Assembly: GCA_012032475.1 (NCBI GenBank)
Contig: JAAUSY010000018.1
Location: forward strand, 1-39,470
DNA from: Chloroflexaceae bacterium
GTDB taxonomy: Bacteria > Chloroflexota > Chloroflexia > Chloroflexales > Chloroflexaceae
DNA length: 39,470 nucleotides
Direction of reading: 5' to 3'
The notes beneath the pieces were generated by a model, which searched no databases, was not told the DNA's origin, and saw only the letters and a list, made by a program, of their open reading frames with translations. Shown one piece after another: positions 1 through 8,559 of this stretch (positions are counted from its first letter, which is position 1; each line of letters opens with the position of its first letter). Both the position numbers and the translations under genes were made by a program.

Positions 1-78
1 AGTTCCTCGACGCGCCGTTCGGTGCGCTGCTGCGCCGCCGCCAGTTCCTCGACGCGCCGTTCGGTGCGCTGCTGCGCC
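1..78. repeat. Direct repeat coding for a coiled-coil unit
   Basis: Bases 1-36 recur exactly at 43-78, separated by a short GC linker. On the minus strand each copy codes for AQQRTERRVEEL. This is in-frame expansion of a coiled coil, and further copies may lie left of the window. Confidence 0.85.
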
Positions 79-248
79 AGCGTCAGGTTGGACACCTGGA
101 TGGTCAGAGTTCCGACAAGGTCCTTCAATTCGTTGAAATCATTTATCTTTACCAGATTAACGTAAGAACCTTGTATCGCCTCTGCAAGTGCTGTAGCCTG
201 TGGCTCCCCAAATGCATCGGTGAGTTTCTGTTTGATATCGTTAATCAC
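1..248 (-). CDS. Coiled-coil protein, DUF3782-like N-terminus (partial)
   Basis: The minus strand reads from a GTG at 248 into the left window edge, giving about 82 residues that start MINDIKQKLTDAFGEPQAT (GTG read as Met). A GGGGAGG Shine-Dalgarno sequence lies 5-6 bases upstream, and the start is 11 bp after the hisN stop, so the two genes are probably co-transcribed. A short helical head (about residues 1-55) is followed by a repeated coiled-coil unit, QQRTERRVEEL. The head plus repeat resembles proteins of the DUF3782 type, in which such a coil precedes a PD-(D/E)XK-like nuclease domain. That domain would lie outside the window and cannot be confirmed. The family name is from memory; the coil and start are seen directly. 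Confidence 0.65.
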   Translation of the reverse strand, partial: MINDIKQKLTDAFGEPQATALAEAIQGSYVNLVKINDFNELKDLVGTLTIQVSNLTLAQQRTERRVEELAAAQQRTERRVEE

Positions 249-259
249 CAGCCTCCCCT

Positions 260-1036
260 TCACTTCCTCGCCAGCAAGCTCAAGACCTCATCGGCCACCA
301 GGCCGTTCGTCCCAAGCCCCTCACCGCCAGAAATCGTCGGAGTCCCCTTCCAATCGGTGAAGGTCCCACCGGCCTCCTGCAAGATAGGCAGCAGTGCCGC
401 CGCATCCCAGATTTTCATCACCGGGTCAATCATCACCTCGGCCCGCCCGGTTGCCACCAGCAGATACCCATAGCAATCACCCCAGGTCCGGAACATCCCC
501 GCCGCATTGACCAGACGCTCGAACGCAGCCTGTTTGCCATAGGCTCCATACCTCGTGGCACTCGTCGCCACGAGCAACCCCTGGTCGAGCGACGCAACCT
601 GCGACACCCGGCACCGCCGGCCATTCCACCAGCACCCCTGTTCCCGCGCCGCAGCGACCATTTCTCCCAGGGCCGGCATATGCACCACCCCCACCACCGG
701 CTCCCCCTCATACTCAACCCCGATCATCACCCCATAGATCGGCATCCCGTGAATGAAGGCCTTCGTTCCATCAATCGGGTCGAGAATCCAGCGCCACGGA
801 GCACCGCTATTCCCACTGGCTCCCTCCTCCTCGCCAAGAAGCGCGTGGTCGGGATAGCGGGCCGTGATAGCGGCCCGAAGGTAACTCTCCGTCTCGCGGT
901 CAGCAATCGTCACCGGCGATGCATCGGCTTTGCGGTCGGTCGTGATATCGGTCTGGAAATAGCGCAGCGTAATCTTCCCCGCCTGCCAGGCCAGTTCGTG
1001 GGCCACATTGAGCAGCTCTTGATAGTCCGTTTTCAT
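260..1036 (-). CDS. hisN: HisN-like histidinol-phosphatase (inositol monophosphatase family)
   Basis: A Mg-dependent phosphatase of the inositol monophosphatase superfamily, about 258 residues, the usual size. Metal-site motifs are seen in order: the LLGEEEG block near residue 70, WILDPIDGTKAF near 84-95, and KIWDAAAL near 208-215. The segment TWGDCYGYLLVATGRAEVMIDP-like between them is typical of the HisN type, which removes phosphate from L-histidinol phosphate in histidine synthesis; inositol-1-phosphate or a sugar phosphate remains possible. The ATG at 1036 is preferred over a TTG one codon upstream because GGGAGG sits 8 bases before it. No other his genes are in the window. The coiled-coil gene follows 11 bp downstream. 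Confidence 0.82.
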   Translation of the reverse strand: MKTDYQELLNVAHELAWQAGKITLRYFQTDITTDRKADASPVTIADRETESYLRAAITARYPDHALLGEEEGASGNSGAPWRWILDPIDGTKAFIHGMPIYGVMIGVEYEGEPVVGVVHMPALGEMVAAAREQGCWWNGRRCRVSQVASLDQGLLVATSATRYGAYGKQAAFERLVNAAGMFRTWGDCYGYLLVATGRAEVMIDPVMKIWDAAALLPILQEAGGTFTDWKGTPTISGGEGLGTNGLVADEVLSLLARK

Positions 1037-1075
1037 CAATCAGTCCTCCCTTTCTCTCCTCTGGTTCCTCTCTCC

Positions 1076-1081
1076 GTTATA
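1076..1081 (-). promoter_or_regulatory. Possible -10 box for hisN
   Basis: Reading minus, TATAAC lies about 40 bp upstream of the hisN start, in the 92-bp gap after leuS. No good -35 box is visible, so hisN may also be read through from leuS. Confidence 0.25.
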
Positions 1082-1131
1082 CCCCATAGTCGGTAATGCC
1101 AGTCCCACCGGAAAATGCCTGGACTCTATAT

Positions 1132-4100
1132 CTATATGACGATATTGACCAGCTTATTCGGCACGACCACGACCTTGCGGGCTTCCTTCCCTTCCATAAA
1201 GCCCCGTATCCGTTCGTTTGCCAGCGCCAGTTCGCGCAGGGTCGTTTCATCCGTATTGACTGCCACCTCAACCTTGTCGCGCACCTTGCCATTGACCTGA
1301 AGCACCACCTCGATAACCTCCTCTGCCGCCAGGGCAGGGTTCGCCACCGGCCAGGCCTGCTGGTGGATACTGTAAGGGCGGCCCAGGCCTTCCCAAATTT
1401 CCTCCGCAATGTGGGGAGCCACCGGAGCCATCAAGAGGAGCAGCGTCGTGATGGCCTCATCCCAGGCCGGCGTCGCAACCAGCCCCGCATCGCGGGCGCG
1501 GTAGAGCGCATTGGTAAACCCCATCAGGGCTGCAACCATCGTATTGAACTTGAAATCGAGGATATCATGCTCAACCCGCTGAATGCTCTGGTGGGTGATG
1601 CGGAGCAAATCCCGCTCGCCCATCTCCGCAGGTTGTCCGGGGTTCTCCTCCGGCGATAGCACAATGCGCCACACCCGGTCGAGCCAGCGGCGCACCCCCG
1701 GCACCCCCTGGGTGCTCCAGGGAACGGCCAACTCAAAATCGCTGATGAAGCATTCATAGCCGCGCAGTGCATCGGCCCCCAGTTCGGCCACCACCTCATC
1801 CGGTGTAATCACATTATGGAACGACTTGCTCATCTTGCGACCATCCGCCGCCAGGATAAGCCCCTGGTTGCGCAGGCGCGTAAAGGGTTCGACAAACCCC
1901 ACCACCCCCAGGTCATAGAGCAACTTGGTCCAGAACCGCGCATAGAGCAGGTGCATCACCGCGTGTTCGGCCCCCCCCACATACATATCCACCGGCAACC
2001 AGTAGCGCAAGGCTTCCGGAGCCGCCAGGTCCCGGCGATTGTGGGGGTCGGCAAAGCGCAAGAAGTACCACGACGAACAGGCAAATGTGCCCATCGTGTC
2101 CGTTTCTCGCTTCCCCGCACGGCTATCGGGCAGCGTGACCTGCACCCACGAATCAACCAGCGCCAGCGGCGACTCGCCGGTGGCGGTCGGTTCGTAGCTT
2201 TCCACATCTGGCAGCCGGACGGGGAGTTCCTCCTCGCTGACTGCCACTTCCAGGCCATCTTCCGTATGAATGATGGGGATGGGCGTTCCCCAGTAGCGCT
2301 GACGGCTAATCAGCCAGTCCCGCATCTTATAATTCTGGCGGCGCAACCCGATTTCCTGCTCCTCCAACCACTCAATCGTCTTCTCAATCGCCTTTTCTCC
2401 AGGAATTCCGGTCATCGGGCCAGAATTGATCGGCGGGCCGTACTCGTGGTGATAGATAACCTCGCGGTAGAACGGCACCGCCGCCAGGTAGCCCATAAAC
2501 GTGGCCGGAAGCGCGGCTTCCTCGCCTTCGGCACTGTCCGACCGCATCCGCACCATAATGCGCCGGTCAACCTCAATAGAATCGAAGATGATGATTTCAT
2601 CGGGGAAGACCGCCAACCAGCCGGACCCGACCACCTCCGTCCATCGGTTGGTCAGATATTTCTTCACCAGTGTCGCATAGTTGAGCGCCTGGACCCCCGT
2701 GAGCGTGACATCCAACGTTCCGTCGTGCTCCTCGAAGGCATAGCCTGCTGCCCTGAGCGCCTCAACCAGACCCTCGCGGTAGGTTCCGTGGAGCACCCGG
2801 CTGCGGGCCAGGTCGTCCGGACGGGCAATTACGGGAATAATCGGTAGGTGATATTTCAACGCAAAGGCGAAATCCCGCTCGTCGTGCGCCGGCACCGCCA
2901 TAATCGCCCCGGTGCCATACTCCATCAACACGTAGTCGGCAATCCAGATGGGGATACGCGCCCCATTCACCGGATTGATAGCATAGCCCCCGGTGAAGAC
3001 CCCCGTCTTCTCGCGGTCCTCGCCCACCCGCGCCGCCGCTGGTTTGGCCCTGGCCTCGGTCACATACGCCTTGACCGCGGCCCGCCGCCCGGTCGTCGTC
3101 ACTTCGGTCACCAGCGGGTGTTCGGGAGCGAGCACCATAAACGTTGTCCCCCAGAGCGTATCCGGTCGGGTGGTGAAGACGATTATCTCATCCTGAACCG
3201 TCTCAATGGCCGATTCCTCCACTTCGAATGCCGCACTGCCGCCATCCGCCCTGGCCTCGCCCTTCTCGTCGTCGGGGTGCGGCGCAACCCGAAAGATAAC
3301 CTCGGCCCCCGCGCTCCCCCCGATCCAGTTGCGCTGCATCGCCACAATGCTCGGCGGCCAGTCAACCAGGTCAAGGTCGCGGGACAGACGTTCCGCATAG
3401 GCTGTGATACGGAAGAACCACTGCTTCAGCACCTTGCGCTCAACCAGCGCCCCGCTGCGCCAGGCCCGCCCCTCGGCGTCCACTTCCTCATTCGCAATCA
3501 CCGTCTTGTCCACCGGGTCCCAGTTGACCGCCGCCTCGCTGCGATAGGCCAGGCGAAAGCGCCCCAACACCTCCTGCTGCTGGAGGGGGGGCAGTTGCTT
3601 CCACTCATCGGCGGTCATCCGTGGCTCCGAGAGGGGCAGGGCCAGTTTCAGCGTCCCGTGGAGCGCCAGTTCTTCTTCCAGGGCGCGGATAGGGCGGGCC
3701 GCATCAACCCGCGCATCATACCAGGAATGATAGAGTTGCAAGAAAATCCACTGCGTCCAATGGTAATATTCGGGCGTGCTGGAATTAATCTCGCGGCTCC
3801 AATCGTAGCTCGCCCCAATCAAATGCATCTGGCGCTTGTAATTATTGGCATACTGGCGAATCAGACGGGCCGGATTCGTTTTCTGCTTGATAGCGGCGTT
3901 CTCAGCCGGCAGACCAAAGGCATCCCACCCCATCGGGTGGAGCACCTGGTACCCCTTCATCCGGTAGTAGCGGGCCAGCACATCCGTGGGCACATAGTTG
4001 CGGCAGTGCCCCACGCTCAACCCCTCACCGCTTGGGTACGGATAGAAATCCAGCACGTAATACTTCGGTCGCTCATCAGCAGAAGCGGTTCGATACAACT

Positions 4101-4191
4101 CGTCAGCCGCCCACCGGTCTTGCCATTTCTTCTCAATTCTGGATGGATCGTAGCGTTCTCTGGTTTTGCGTTCCATATTCATCTGGCTCAT
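1132..4191 (-). CDS. leuS: Leucyl-tRNA synthetase
   Basis: Class I aminoacyl-tRNA synthetase that charges tRNA-Leu in the cytoplasm. The HIGH-type motif is SVGH (residues 59-62), the editing-domain threonine-rich block is TTRPDT (340-345), the conserved editing aspartate is in PAHDERDFAF (about 434-443), and the class signature is KMSKS (786-790). At 1,019 residues it is longer than most bacterial LeuRS. The excess lies in two places: about residues 155-212, between WTQWIFLQLY and YRSEAAVNWDPVDKT, and about 515-580, before the conserved INSG segment. The cysteines of the usual zinc knuckle are missing (NWDPVDKT ... AWRSGALVE). GGAAG lies upstream of the ATG at 4191. An extended -10 box about 240 bp upstream gives a long leader; no T-box motif was found in it. 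Confidence 0.97.
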   Translation of the reverse strand: MSQMNMERKTRERYDPSRIEKKWQDRWAADELYRTASADERPKYYVLDFYPYPSGEGLSVGHCRNYVPTDVLARYYRMKGYQVLHPMGWDAFGLPAENAAIKQKTNPARLIRQYANNYKRQMHLIGASYDWSREINSSTPEYYHWTQWIFLQLYHSWYDARVDAARPIRALEEELALHGTLKLALPLSEPRMTADEWKQLPPLQQQEVLGRFRLAYRSEAAVNWDPVDKTVIANEEVDAEGRAWRSGALVERKVLKQWFFRITAYAERLSRDLDLVDWPPSIVAMQRNWIGGSAGAEVIFRVAPHPDDEKGEARADGGSAAFEVEESAIETVQDEIIVFTTRPDTLWGTTFMVLAPEHPLVTEVTTTGRRAAVKAYVTEARAKPAAARVGEDREKTGVFTGGYAINPVNGARIPIWIADYVLMEYGTGAIMAVPAHDERDFAFALKYHLPIIPVIARPDDLARSRVLHGTYREGLVEALRAAGYAFEEHDGTLDVTLTGVQALNYATLVKKYLTNRWTEVVGSGWLAVFPDEIIIFDSIEVDRRIMVRMRSDSAEGEEAALPATFMGYLAAVPFYREVIYHHEYGPPINSGPMTGIPGEKAIEKTIEWLEEQEIGLRRQNYKMRDWLISRQRYWGTPIPIIHTEDGLEVAVSEEELPVRLPDVESYEPTATGESPLALVDSWVQVTLPDSRAGKRETDTMGTFACSSWYFLRFADPHNRRDLAAPEALRYWLPVDMYVGGAEHAVMHLLYARFWTKLLYDLGVVGFVEPFTRLRNQGLILAADGRKMSKSFHNVITPDEVVAELGADALRGYECFISDFELAVPWSTQGVPGVRRWLDRVWRIVLSPEENPGQPAEMGERDLLRITHQSIQRVEHDILDFKFNTMVAALMGFTNALYRARDAGLVATPAWDEAITTLLLLMAPVAPHIAEEIWEGLGRPYSIHQQAWPVANPALAAEEVIEVVLQVNGKVRDKVEVAVNTDETTLRELALANERIRGFMEGKEARKVVVVPNKLVNIVI

Positions 4192-4430
4192 AAGGCTTCC
4201 TTTTCGGGTTCGGGAATGATCAACTCTGCTTCAGGGACAGACGTTTCCTTCATGGGAAGGGAAGGCATCAACGGGAATGCATTGACGGGAATACTCCGTG
4301 GTGATAATAGACGAAAGGTCATGGTCAGGCTCTCGTTCCCGCTCCCGTTCACGGTCGCGAGTCGGTCATGGACATCGCCAGGGACTCCTGAGTATTGTAC
4401 CTCTTTCGGGGAGGTCTGGGAAACGGTGAA

Positions 4431-4439
4431 ATTATACCA
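4431..4439 (-). promoter_or_regulatory. leuS promoter, extended -10
   Basis: Reading minus, TGGTATAAT is a perfect -10 hexamer with the extended TGn element. No clear -35 hexamer is seen, which fits extended -10 promoters. Transcription would begin near 4424, leaving a leader of about 230 nt before leuS. Confidence 0.6.
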
Positions 4440-4483
4440 CTGCCCGCAAAAACGTTCATCACCCGACGGTACTATCCCATCCA

Positions 4484-4493
4484 GTACCGGTAC
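4484..4493. promoter_or_regulatory. Palindrome GTACCGGTAC, possible operator
   Basis: A perfect 10-bp palindrome, overlapping a second inverted repeat (GGTACT ... AGTACC, 4468-4488), lies between the two divergent promoters. The regulator is unknown. Confidence 0.35.
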
Positions 4494-4503
4494 CTTCTGC
4501 CTA

Positions 4504-4532
4504 TTGCCTTTCGGCACTGGAAGCCATATAAT
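4504..4532 (+). promoter_or_regulatory. Promoter of the secreted metalloprotease
   Basis: TTGCCT (4504-4509) and TATAAT (4527-4532) are spaced by exactly 17 bp, a good sigma-70-type promoter. It lies about 75 bp upstream of the protease start. Confidence 0.7.
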
Positions 4533-4607
4533 GGGCTTAACGTTTTCTACACGAGTTGGTCTTCTGAGATAAGATAGTTAAGATCACCGCAACGGAGGAG
4601 ATTTGTT

Positions 4608-7551
4608 ATGTTTACCCGCACTTATACCAGTTCATCATCACCACCTGGACTAAACCGCCTGAACCGGCTCCAGTCTCAATGGAAACCAGGAACCATGTTC
4701 CTGGTATTTGTCGCTCTTATTGTGATGAGTTTCCCCGCCATCCCGGCCATCCAGGCTGCCAGCAGCGGAGCAGCACGCGAGGTCAGCATGGTCGTCCAGC
4801 AGACCAGCGATATCCAGGTACGGGTCCTGAACGAGGCCATGGAGCCGATGTCCGGCGCAATGGTCTACCGCCTGAACAGTGACCAGCAGGTCGGGGGAGA
4901 ACCATTGACCGACACCAGCGGCGTTCCGCTCCAAACCGACGAGCAAGGCTATCTCCCTGGAACCGTCGAGATCAACCAGGGCGACCACCTCTTTGCCATG
5001 GCTCCGATTACCTCGACCACCAGTTTCACCATGTATCACACCAGCGGCGTTCCAACCTTCATGGGGCTTCACACGTTTGAGGTTACGAACCCAGGCGTGC
5101 AGGAGTTGATCGTCCTCGAAGACCACCCGCTGGTCCTCTTCAACCTGGACCTCTCCCTGGAATGGGATGCCAGCAACGACCCCACCTATCTCCAGCAGTT
5201 GGAATTCAATCTGCAACGCACCTCAGAATATCTGTATGATATCACCAACGGGCAGGCGGCCCTGGGAGACGTGGTGGTCTGGCAGAATGCCGACGACTGG
5301 GCCTATTCGCATGTGCTCGTCTATGCCTCCAACAACCTGCATCCCTATGCCGCCCAGGGTGGGATTGTCGAAGAGGAGACCGTTGACCCGCAGCACAGCG
5401 ATATCGTCTACAACATCGGGCAGGTTGCCATGGGCGCAACGTGGAACCGCTACGGAGACCCCGGCTACAACCTGGGCGATGACTGGCCGATTATCCTGGC
5501 GCACGAACTGGGGCACTACCTGTTCTTCCAGGACGAAGTCTACCTGGGGCTGAACGAGGATAACATCCTGATTGCGGTGGATAGCTGCTCAGGCAGCATC
5601 ATGGGCGACCCCTACACCAACATGGATAACACCGAGTTCATTGCTGACGAAACCTTCTGGAATGCCAACTGTGCCAGCACCCTGGCAAACCAGACCTTGC
5701 ATCGCACCGAGTGGGAAACGCTTTCCCAGTGGTACCCCTGGATGCAATCGCCCGCCGAGATTAACCCCGGTCCGAGCATAATGCCATTTCAGGTGACTGC
5801 GGTCCAGGTTCATGACCCGATAACTCCGACCAACGCCCTGGAAGACCCGACCTTCTACCTGGACTACACCGACCACCTGGTGGGTTCGTCCGAGGCCCGC
5901 GCCTACCTGGTGCATGAAGACTACGTCATTGCCGCTGGTAGCCCCATTGGCGGGCAGAACCGTGTGATTGCACGGGGAGCGCAGCCCGGCGACGAACTGT
6001 GCGTCTACGACCGGGCGCTCCAGCAGTATGGCTGTGAGACGATTGAGATGGGCGACGACCGCCTGAGCCTGGAGCGAGACACCACCTGGTCTCCCGTGGT
6101 GCAGATTAGCCCGGTGACTTCGATGACGCTGAATATTCAGGTATCCGGGGTTCCGCGGGGTCTGCCAATTTATGCCCGGCTCTACCCCGAATATGGCAAG
6201 GGGGAGGCTCCGATTACCCTGACCAGGAACCGGCAGGGCATCTATCAGGGAACGTTCCACCTGAGCGATGTAGCGATGGCCGGGAATGTCCGGGTGTGGG
6301 TGGATGAGCCGTCGAGCGAACTGAACCCCCGCCGCGAAGTGATGGTTGCCTATGCCATTGGGGGCAATCCGGGGGCGCACCGCAACCGCCGTAGCGACAC
6401 GCACGGTGGCGGAGGAGCGCACCGCAACCGCCGCGGTGGGACGCTCATTGGCGAAGGGCGCACCGCAACCGCCGCAGTGTTGCCAATGGGAGTGGCGGGG
6501 CACACCGCAACCGCCGCGCCGCGCTCCTCTCGTCCGACGGGCAGATGTTCCTGTTCACTGACAACCCGGTGGTCTTTGAAGAAGGCGACTTCTACACCAT
6601 CCAGGACATGGCCGGACTTCCGCCGCTGCCCGCAGGGCGAACGGTCATTGGTCAGGGGTATAGCCTGGTTTCAACCCCCGGCGCACCCGTGATGGAAGGC
6701 TCCATCAGCTTTGAATATATGGGGAACGATGTCCTGGCCGCCGGCGGTGACGAAGAAGCCCTGACCATCTACTTCTGGAATGGCTCCAGATGGACCGCTC
6801 TGCCCACCGTCCGCAACCCCTACTACAACCTGGCGGCGGCCCGCAGCCAGGGACCAGGCGTCTACGCCCTGATGTCCAGCGTTGAAATTCCCATTGAGGC
6901 AAAAGGCTGGAATCTCGTCGCCTACCCGGTCAAGGAGACCCGCCCGGTCGCCGAGGCGCTGCAATCCATCGAGGGGTCGTATACGCAGGTGAAGGGGTAT
7001 GACCCGACGGCGCGGGACCCCTGGAAACGCTACCTCGTTGGCCTGCCCACCTGGCTGGCTCCCTACATCAATACCCTGCACGAACTCAGCTTTGGGAAGG
7101 GTATTTCATCTATGCGACCCGGACCACGACGCTCTACCTGCCGCACGATGCGAGTCTGACGCAGGAAGACCCAGGCACGGACCTCTCCGCGGCACTGGAG
7201 GGGATGCCCCGACAGGCCCCCGACACCTTCTTCGGGGTGGTCCAACCGGGCGATACGCTGGTTCCCACCGCCGATATGCCCGTGATTGCGCGGGTTGACG
7301 GCAACGTGTGCGGCGAGAGCAGCACCCAGGAAGCCGACGGCACGATTATCTACGTCATTGAGGTGGCTGCCGATGAAGCGGGGGTTTCCGACGGCTGTGG
7401 CGCAGCGGGCCGCACCGTCACCTTCCAGGTTGGGGACCAGATGATGGCGACCACCGCGGAATGGGATAGCAGCGATGCAGAAAATCTGACGCTGCAAGCT
7501 GAATCTCAGCAAGAGACGAGAACGATTCACCTTCCGATGATTATGCGGTAG
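4608..7551 (+). CDS. Secreted zinc metalloprotease (two apparent frameshifts)
   Basis: The protein starts at ATG 4608 with GGAGGAG seven bases upstream. An N-terminal hydrophobic segment (about residues 30-50, ending before IQAASS) looks like a signal peptide. The catalytic motif HELGHYLFFQDE is at about residues 299-310, with HExxH zinc ligands and a nearby DE pair; SIMGDPYTN downstream could form a Met-turn. Beta-rich segments follow. The gene is read in three frames: the first is good to about 6365, the second from about 6518 to 7090, the third from about 7095 to the TAG at 7551. Each shift equals one missing base; at 7092 adding one G to a GGG run restores SFGEGYFIYATRTTTLYLP. Repaired, it is about 981 residues ending TIHLPMIMR. 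The exact peptidase family is uncertain. A strong terminator follows. Confidence 0.8.
6375..6516. repeat. Four-copy GC-rich repeat inside the metalloprotease gene
   Basis: The core GCGCACCGCAACCGCCG occurs at 6375-6391, 6417-6433 and 6458-6474, and in shortened form at 6502-6516. Copies are spaced 42, 41 and 43 bp, so no single frame reads all four alike: the same core reads RTATA in one frame for copies 1-2 and in another for copies 3-4. This is also where the first frameshift must lie. Confidence 0.75.
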
Positions 7552-7568
7552 CACTCTTCTCGCCGTAT

Positions 7569-7590
7569 ACGACCTACTCCTATAGGTCGT
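7569..7590. terminator. Hairpin downstream of the metalloprotease
   Basis: ACGACCTA (7569-7576) pairs with TAGGTCGT (7583-7590), an 8-bp stem with a 6-base loop, just before the stronger hairpin. No T run follows, so it may be an accessory or processing hairpin. Confidence 0.4.
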
Positions 7591-7594
7591 TCAA

Positions 7595-7636
7595 CGCAAC
7601 GGGGCAGGCAACGGAGCCTGCCCCGTTGCGCTTGTT
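7595..7636 (+). terminator. Strong hairpin terminator after the metalloprotease
   Basis: A perfect 15-bp GC-rich stem (7595-7609 with 7616-7630, loop AACGGA) is followed by CTTGTT. It lies 45 bp after the stop codon. The stem would also work for minus-strand transcripts arriving from the right. The rest of 7637-7784 shows nothing recognisable. Confidence 0.75.
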
Positions 7637-7784
7637 CAGATGACAAGGTTAGGTATGGGTAACAGAATTCTTGCCACACATGCACTGAACCAGCTTTGGT
7701 GCGTTTATGGCTGTACACCAGAAAGTATCCGTCATACGTTCCCATCAGGATATTCACGGATCGCTCACGTGCGTGCGCTCCTGA

Positions 7785-8420
7785 TCAGGCGTGTTCAATG
7801 TCACGCGCAAAGCCGGCCACAAACGCCAACAGAAAGAAGAGCAACGACGCGCCAACCATCAACAAGGTGATATTCAACATCTGCTCCATATCCTGCACAC
7901 CGGGAATATACCCAAAGATGGCGATACCGAGGGATGTCAGGATCAGCAGCGATGCGACCGTCAGCAACCCCGGCCACGCCCTGGACAGCCCGCTGCGTAT
8001 GCCCGCCGGGAGCATCCTCCACCAATTCAATGGCTTGTTGATGCGAGTCGCGACCGCCCAAGCTGGAATAAAAAAGACAACCTGTCCGATACCCCCACCC
8101 ATCAGGAAGAGCAAGATGAAGAGCAGCAGAAAGACGAGTGGCCCCCGTGGCGTATGCACAAATCGAACTGACCAGATGATAATGACCACGCCGATGAGCA
8201 TAGCCAGGATACCGGTGATCAGAAAGTTTGGAACAATCGTAAACGCACCCTCGCCCCCTTCGCTCCAGCGGGTCCAACTGCTGCCCGCCGCAATTGCGTT
8301 GATGAACATGCCGCCGGTCGGCGTATTCCCTTGCAGGGTTTCCGCAAAACCGTGGGTCATCCCGCTGAAGCCGAAGATGACGCCGATGGTTGCGACGTTC
8401 ATTCTGGTTGCACGATTCAT
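7785..8420 (-). CDS. Integral membrane protein of unknown function
   Basis: 211 residues with about five hydrophobic helices (near 8-25, 60-87, 92-122, 151-175 and 183-205) and a loop rich in Gly, Ser and Trp between the first two. I recognise no family motif. The ATG at 8420 has AGGAGAGG a few bases upstream. It is preceded by a 139-bp gap after the MA-clan peptidase gene on the same strand, so it may be the last gene of that transcript or have its own promoter. It could be a small transporter, an assembly factor or a stress membrane protein; nothing in the sequence decides. Confidence 0.7.
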   Translation of the reverse strand: MNRATRMNVATIGVIFGFSGMTHGFAETLQGNTPTGGMFINAIAAGSSWTRWSEGGEGAFTIVPNFLITGILAMLIGVVIIIWSVRFVHTPRGPLVFLLLFILLFLMGGGIGQVVFFIPAWAVATRINKPLNWWRMLPAGIRSGLSRAWPGLLTVASLLILTSLGIAIFGYIPGVQDMEQMLNITLLMVGASLLFFLLAFVAGFARDIEHA

Positions 8421-8559
8421 GGTTCCTCTCCTTCGCTCCTTCGTTGTAGACCATTGAGAAGCACAAATGTATTGATGCCATCTTTGCCATTCATTTCCCT
8501 ATCCATCACGTCTCTTCTCCCTCAACCAGCACCCCGCTGGCTTATACTCTCCCTCTCCC

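Larger units (their letters stand above)
4192..4607. promoter_or_regulatory. Divergent control region between leuS and the metalloprotease
   Basis: This 416-bp gene-free stretch separates two divergent genes. It holds a minus-strand extended -10 box (4431-4439), a plus-strand promoter (4504-4532) and two inverted repeats between them: GGTACT (4468-4473) with AGTACC (4483-4488), and the palindrome GTACCGGTAC (4484-4493). The repeats overlap and sit where a shared regulator could act on both promoters. A 109-codon minus-strand frame that overlaps the leuS start by 4 bases has no recognisable domain and is not annotated. Confidence 0.5.

Noticed and set aside
4192-4430. T-box riboswitch before leuS
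   Set aside because: No T-box sequence of the GGNACCGCG type and no specifier stem could be found on the minus strand.
4188-4517. 109-codon minus-strand frame overlapping the leuS start by 4 bases
   Set aside because: No ribosome site, no recognisable domain, and the leuS extended -10 box lies inside it. It is better read as leader and promoter DNA.
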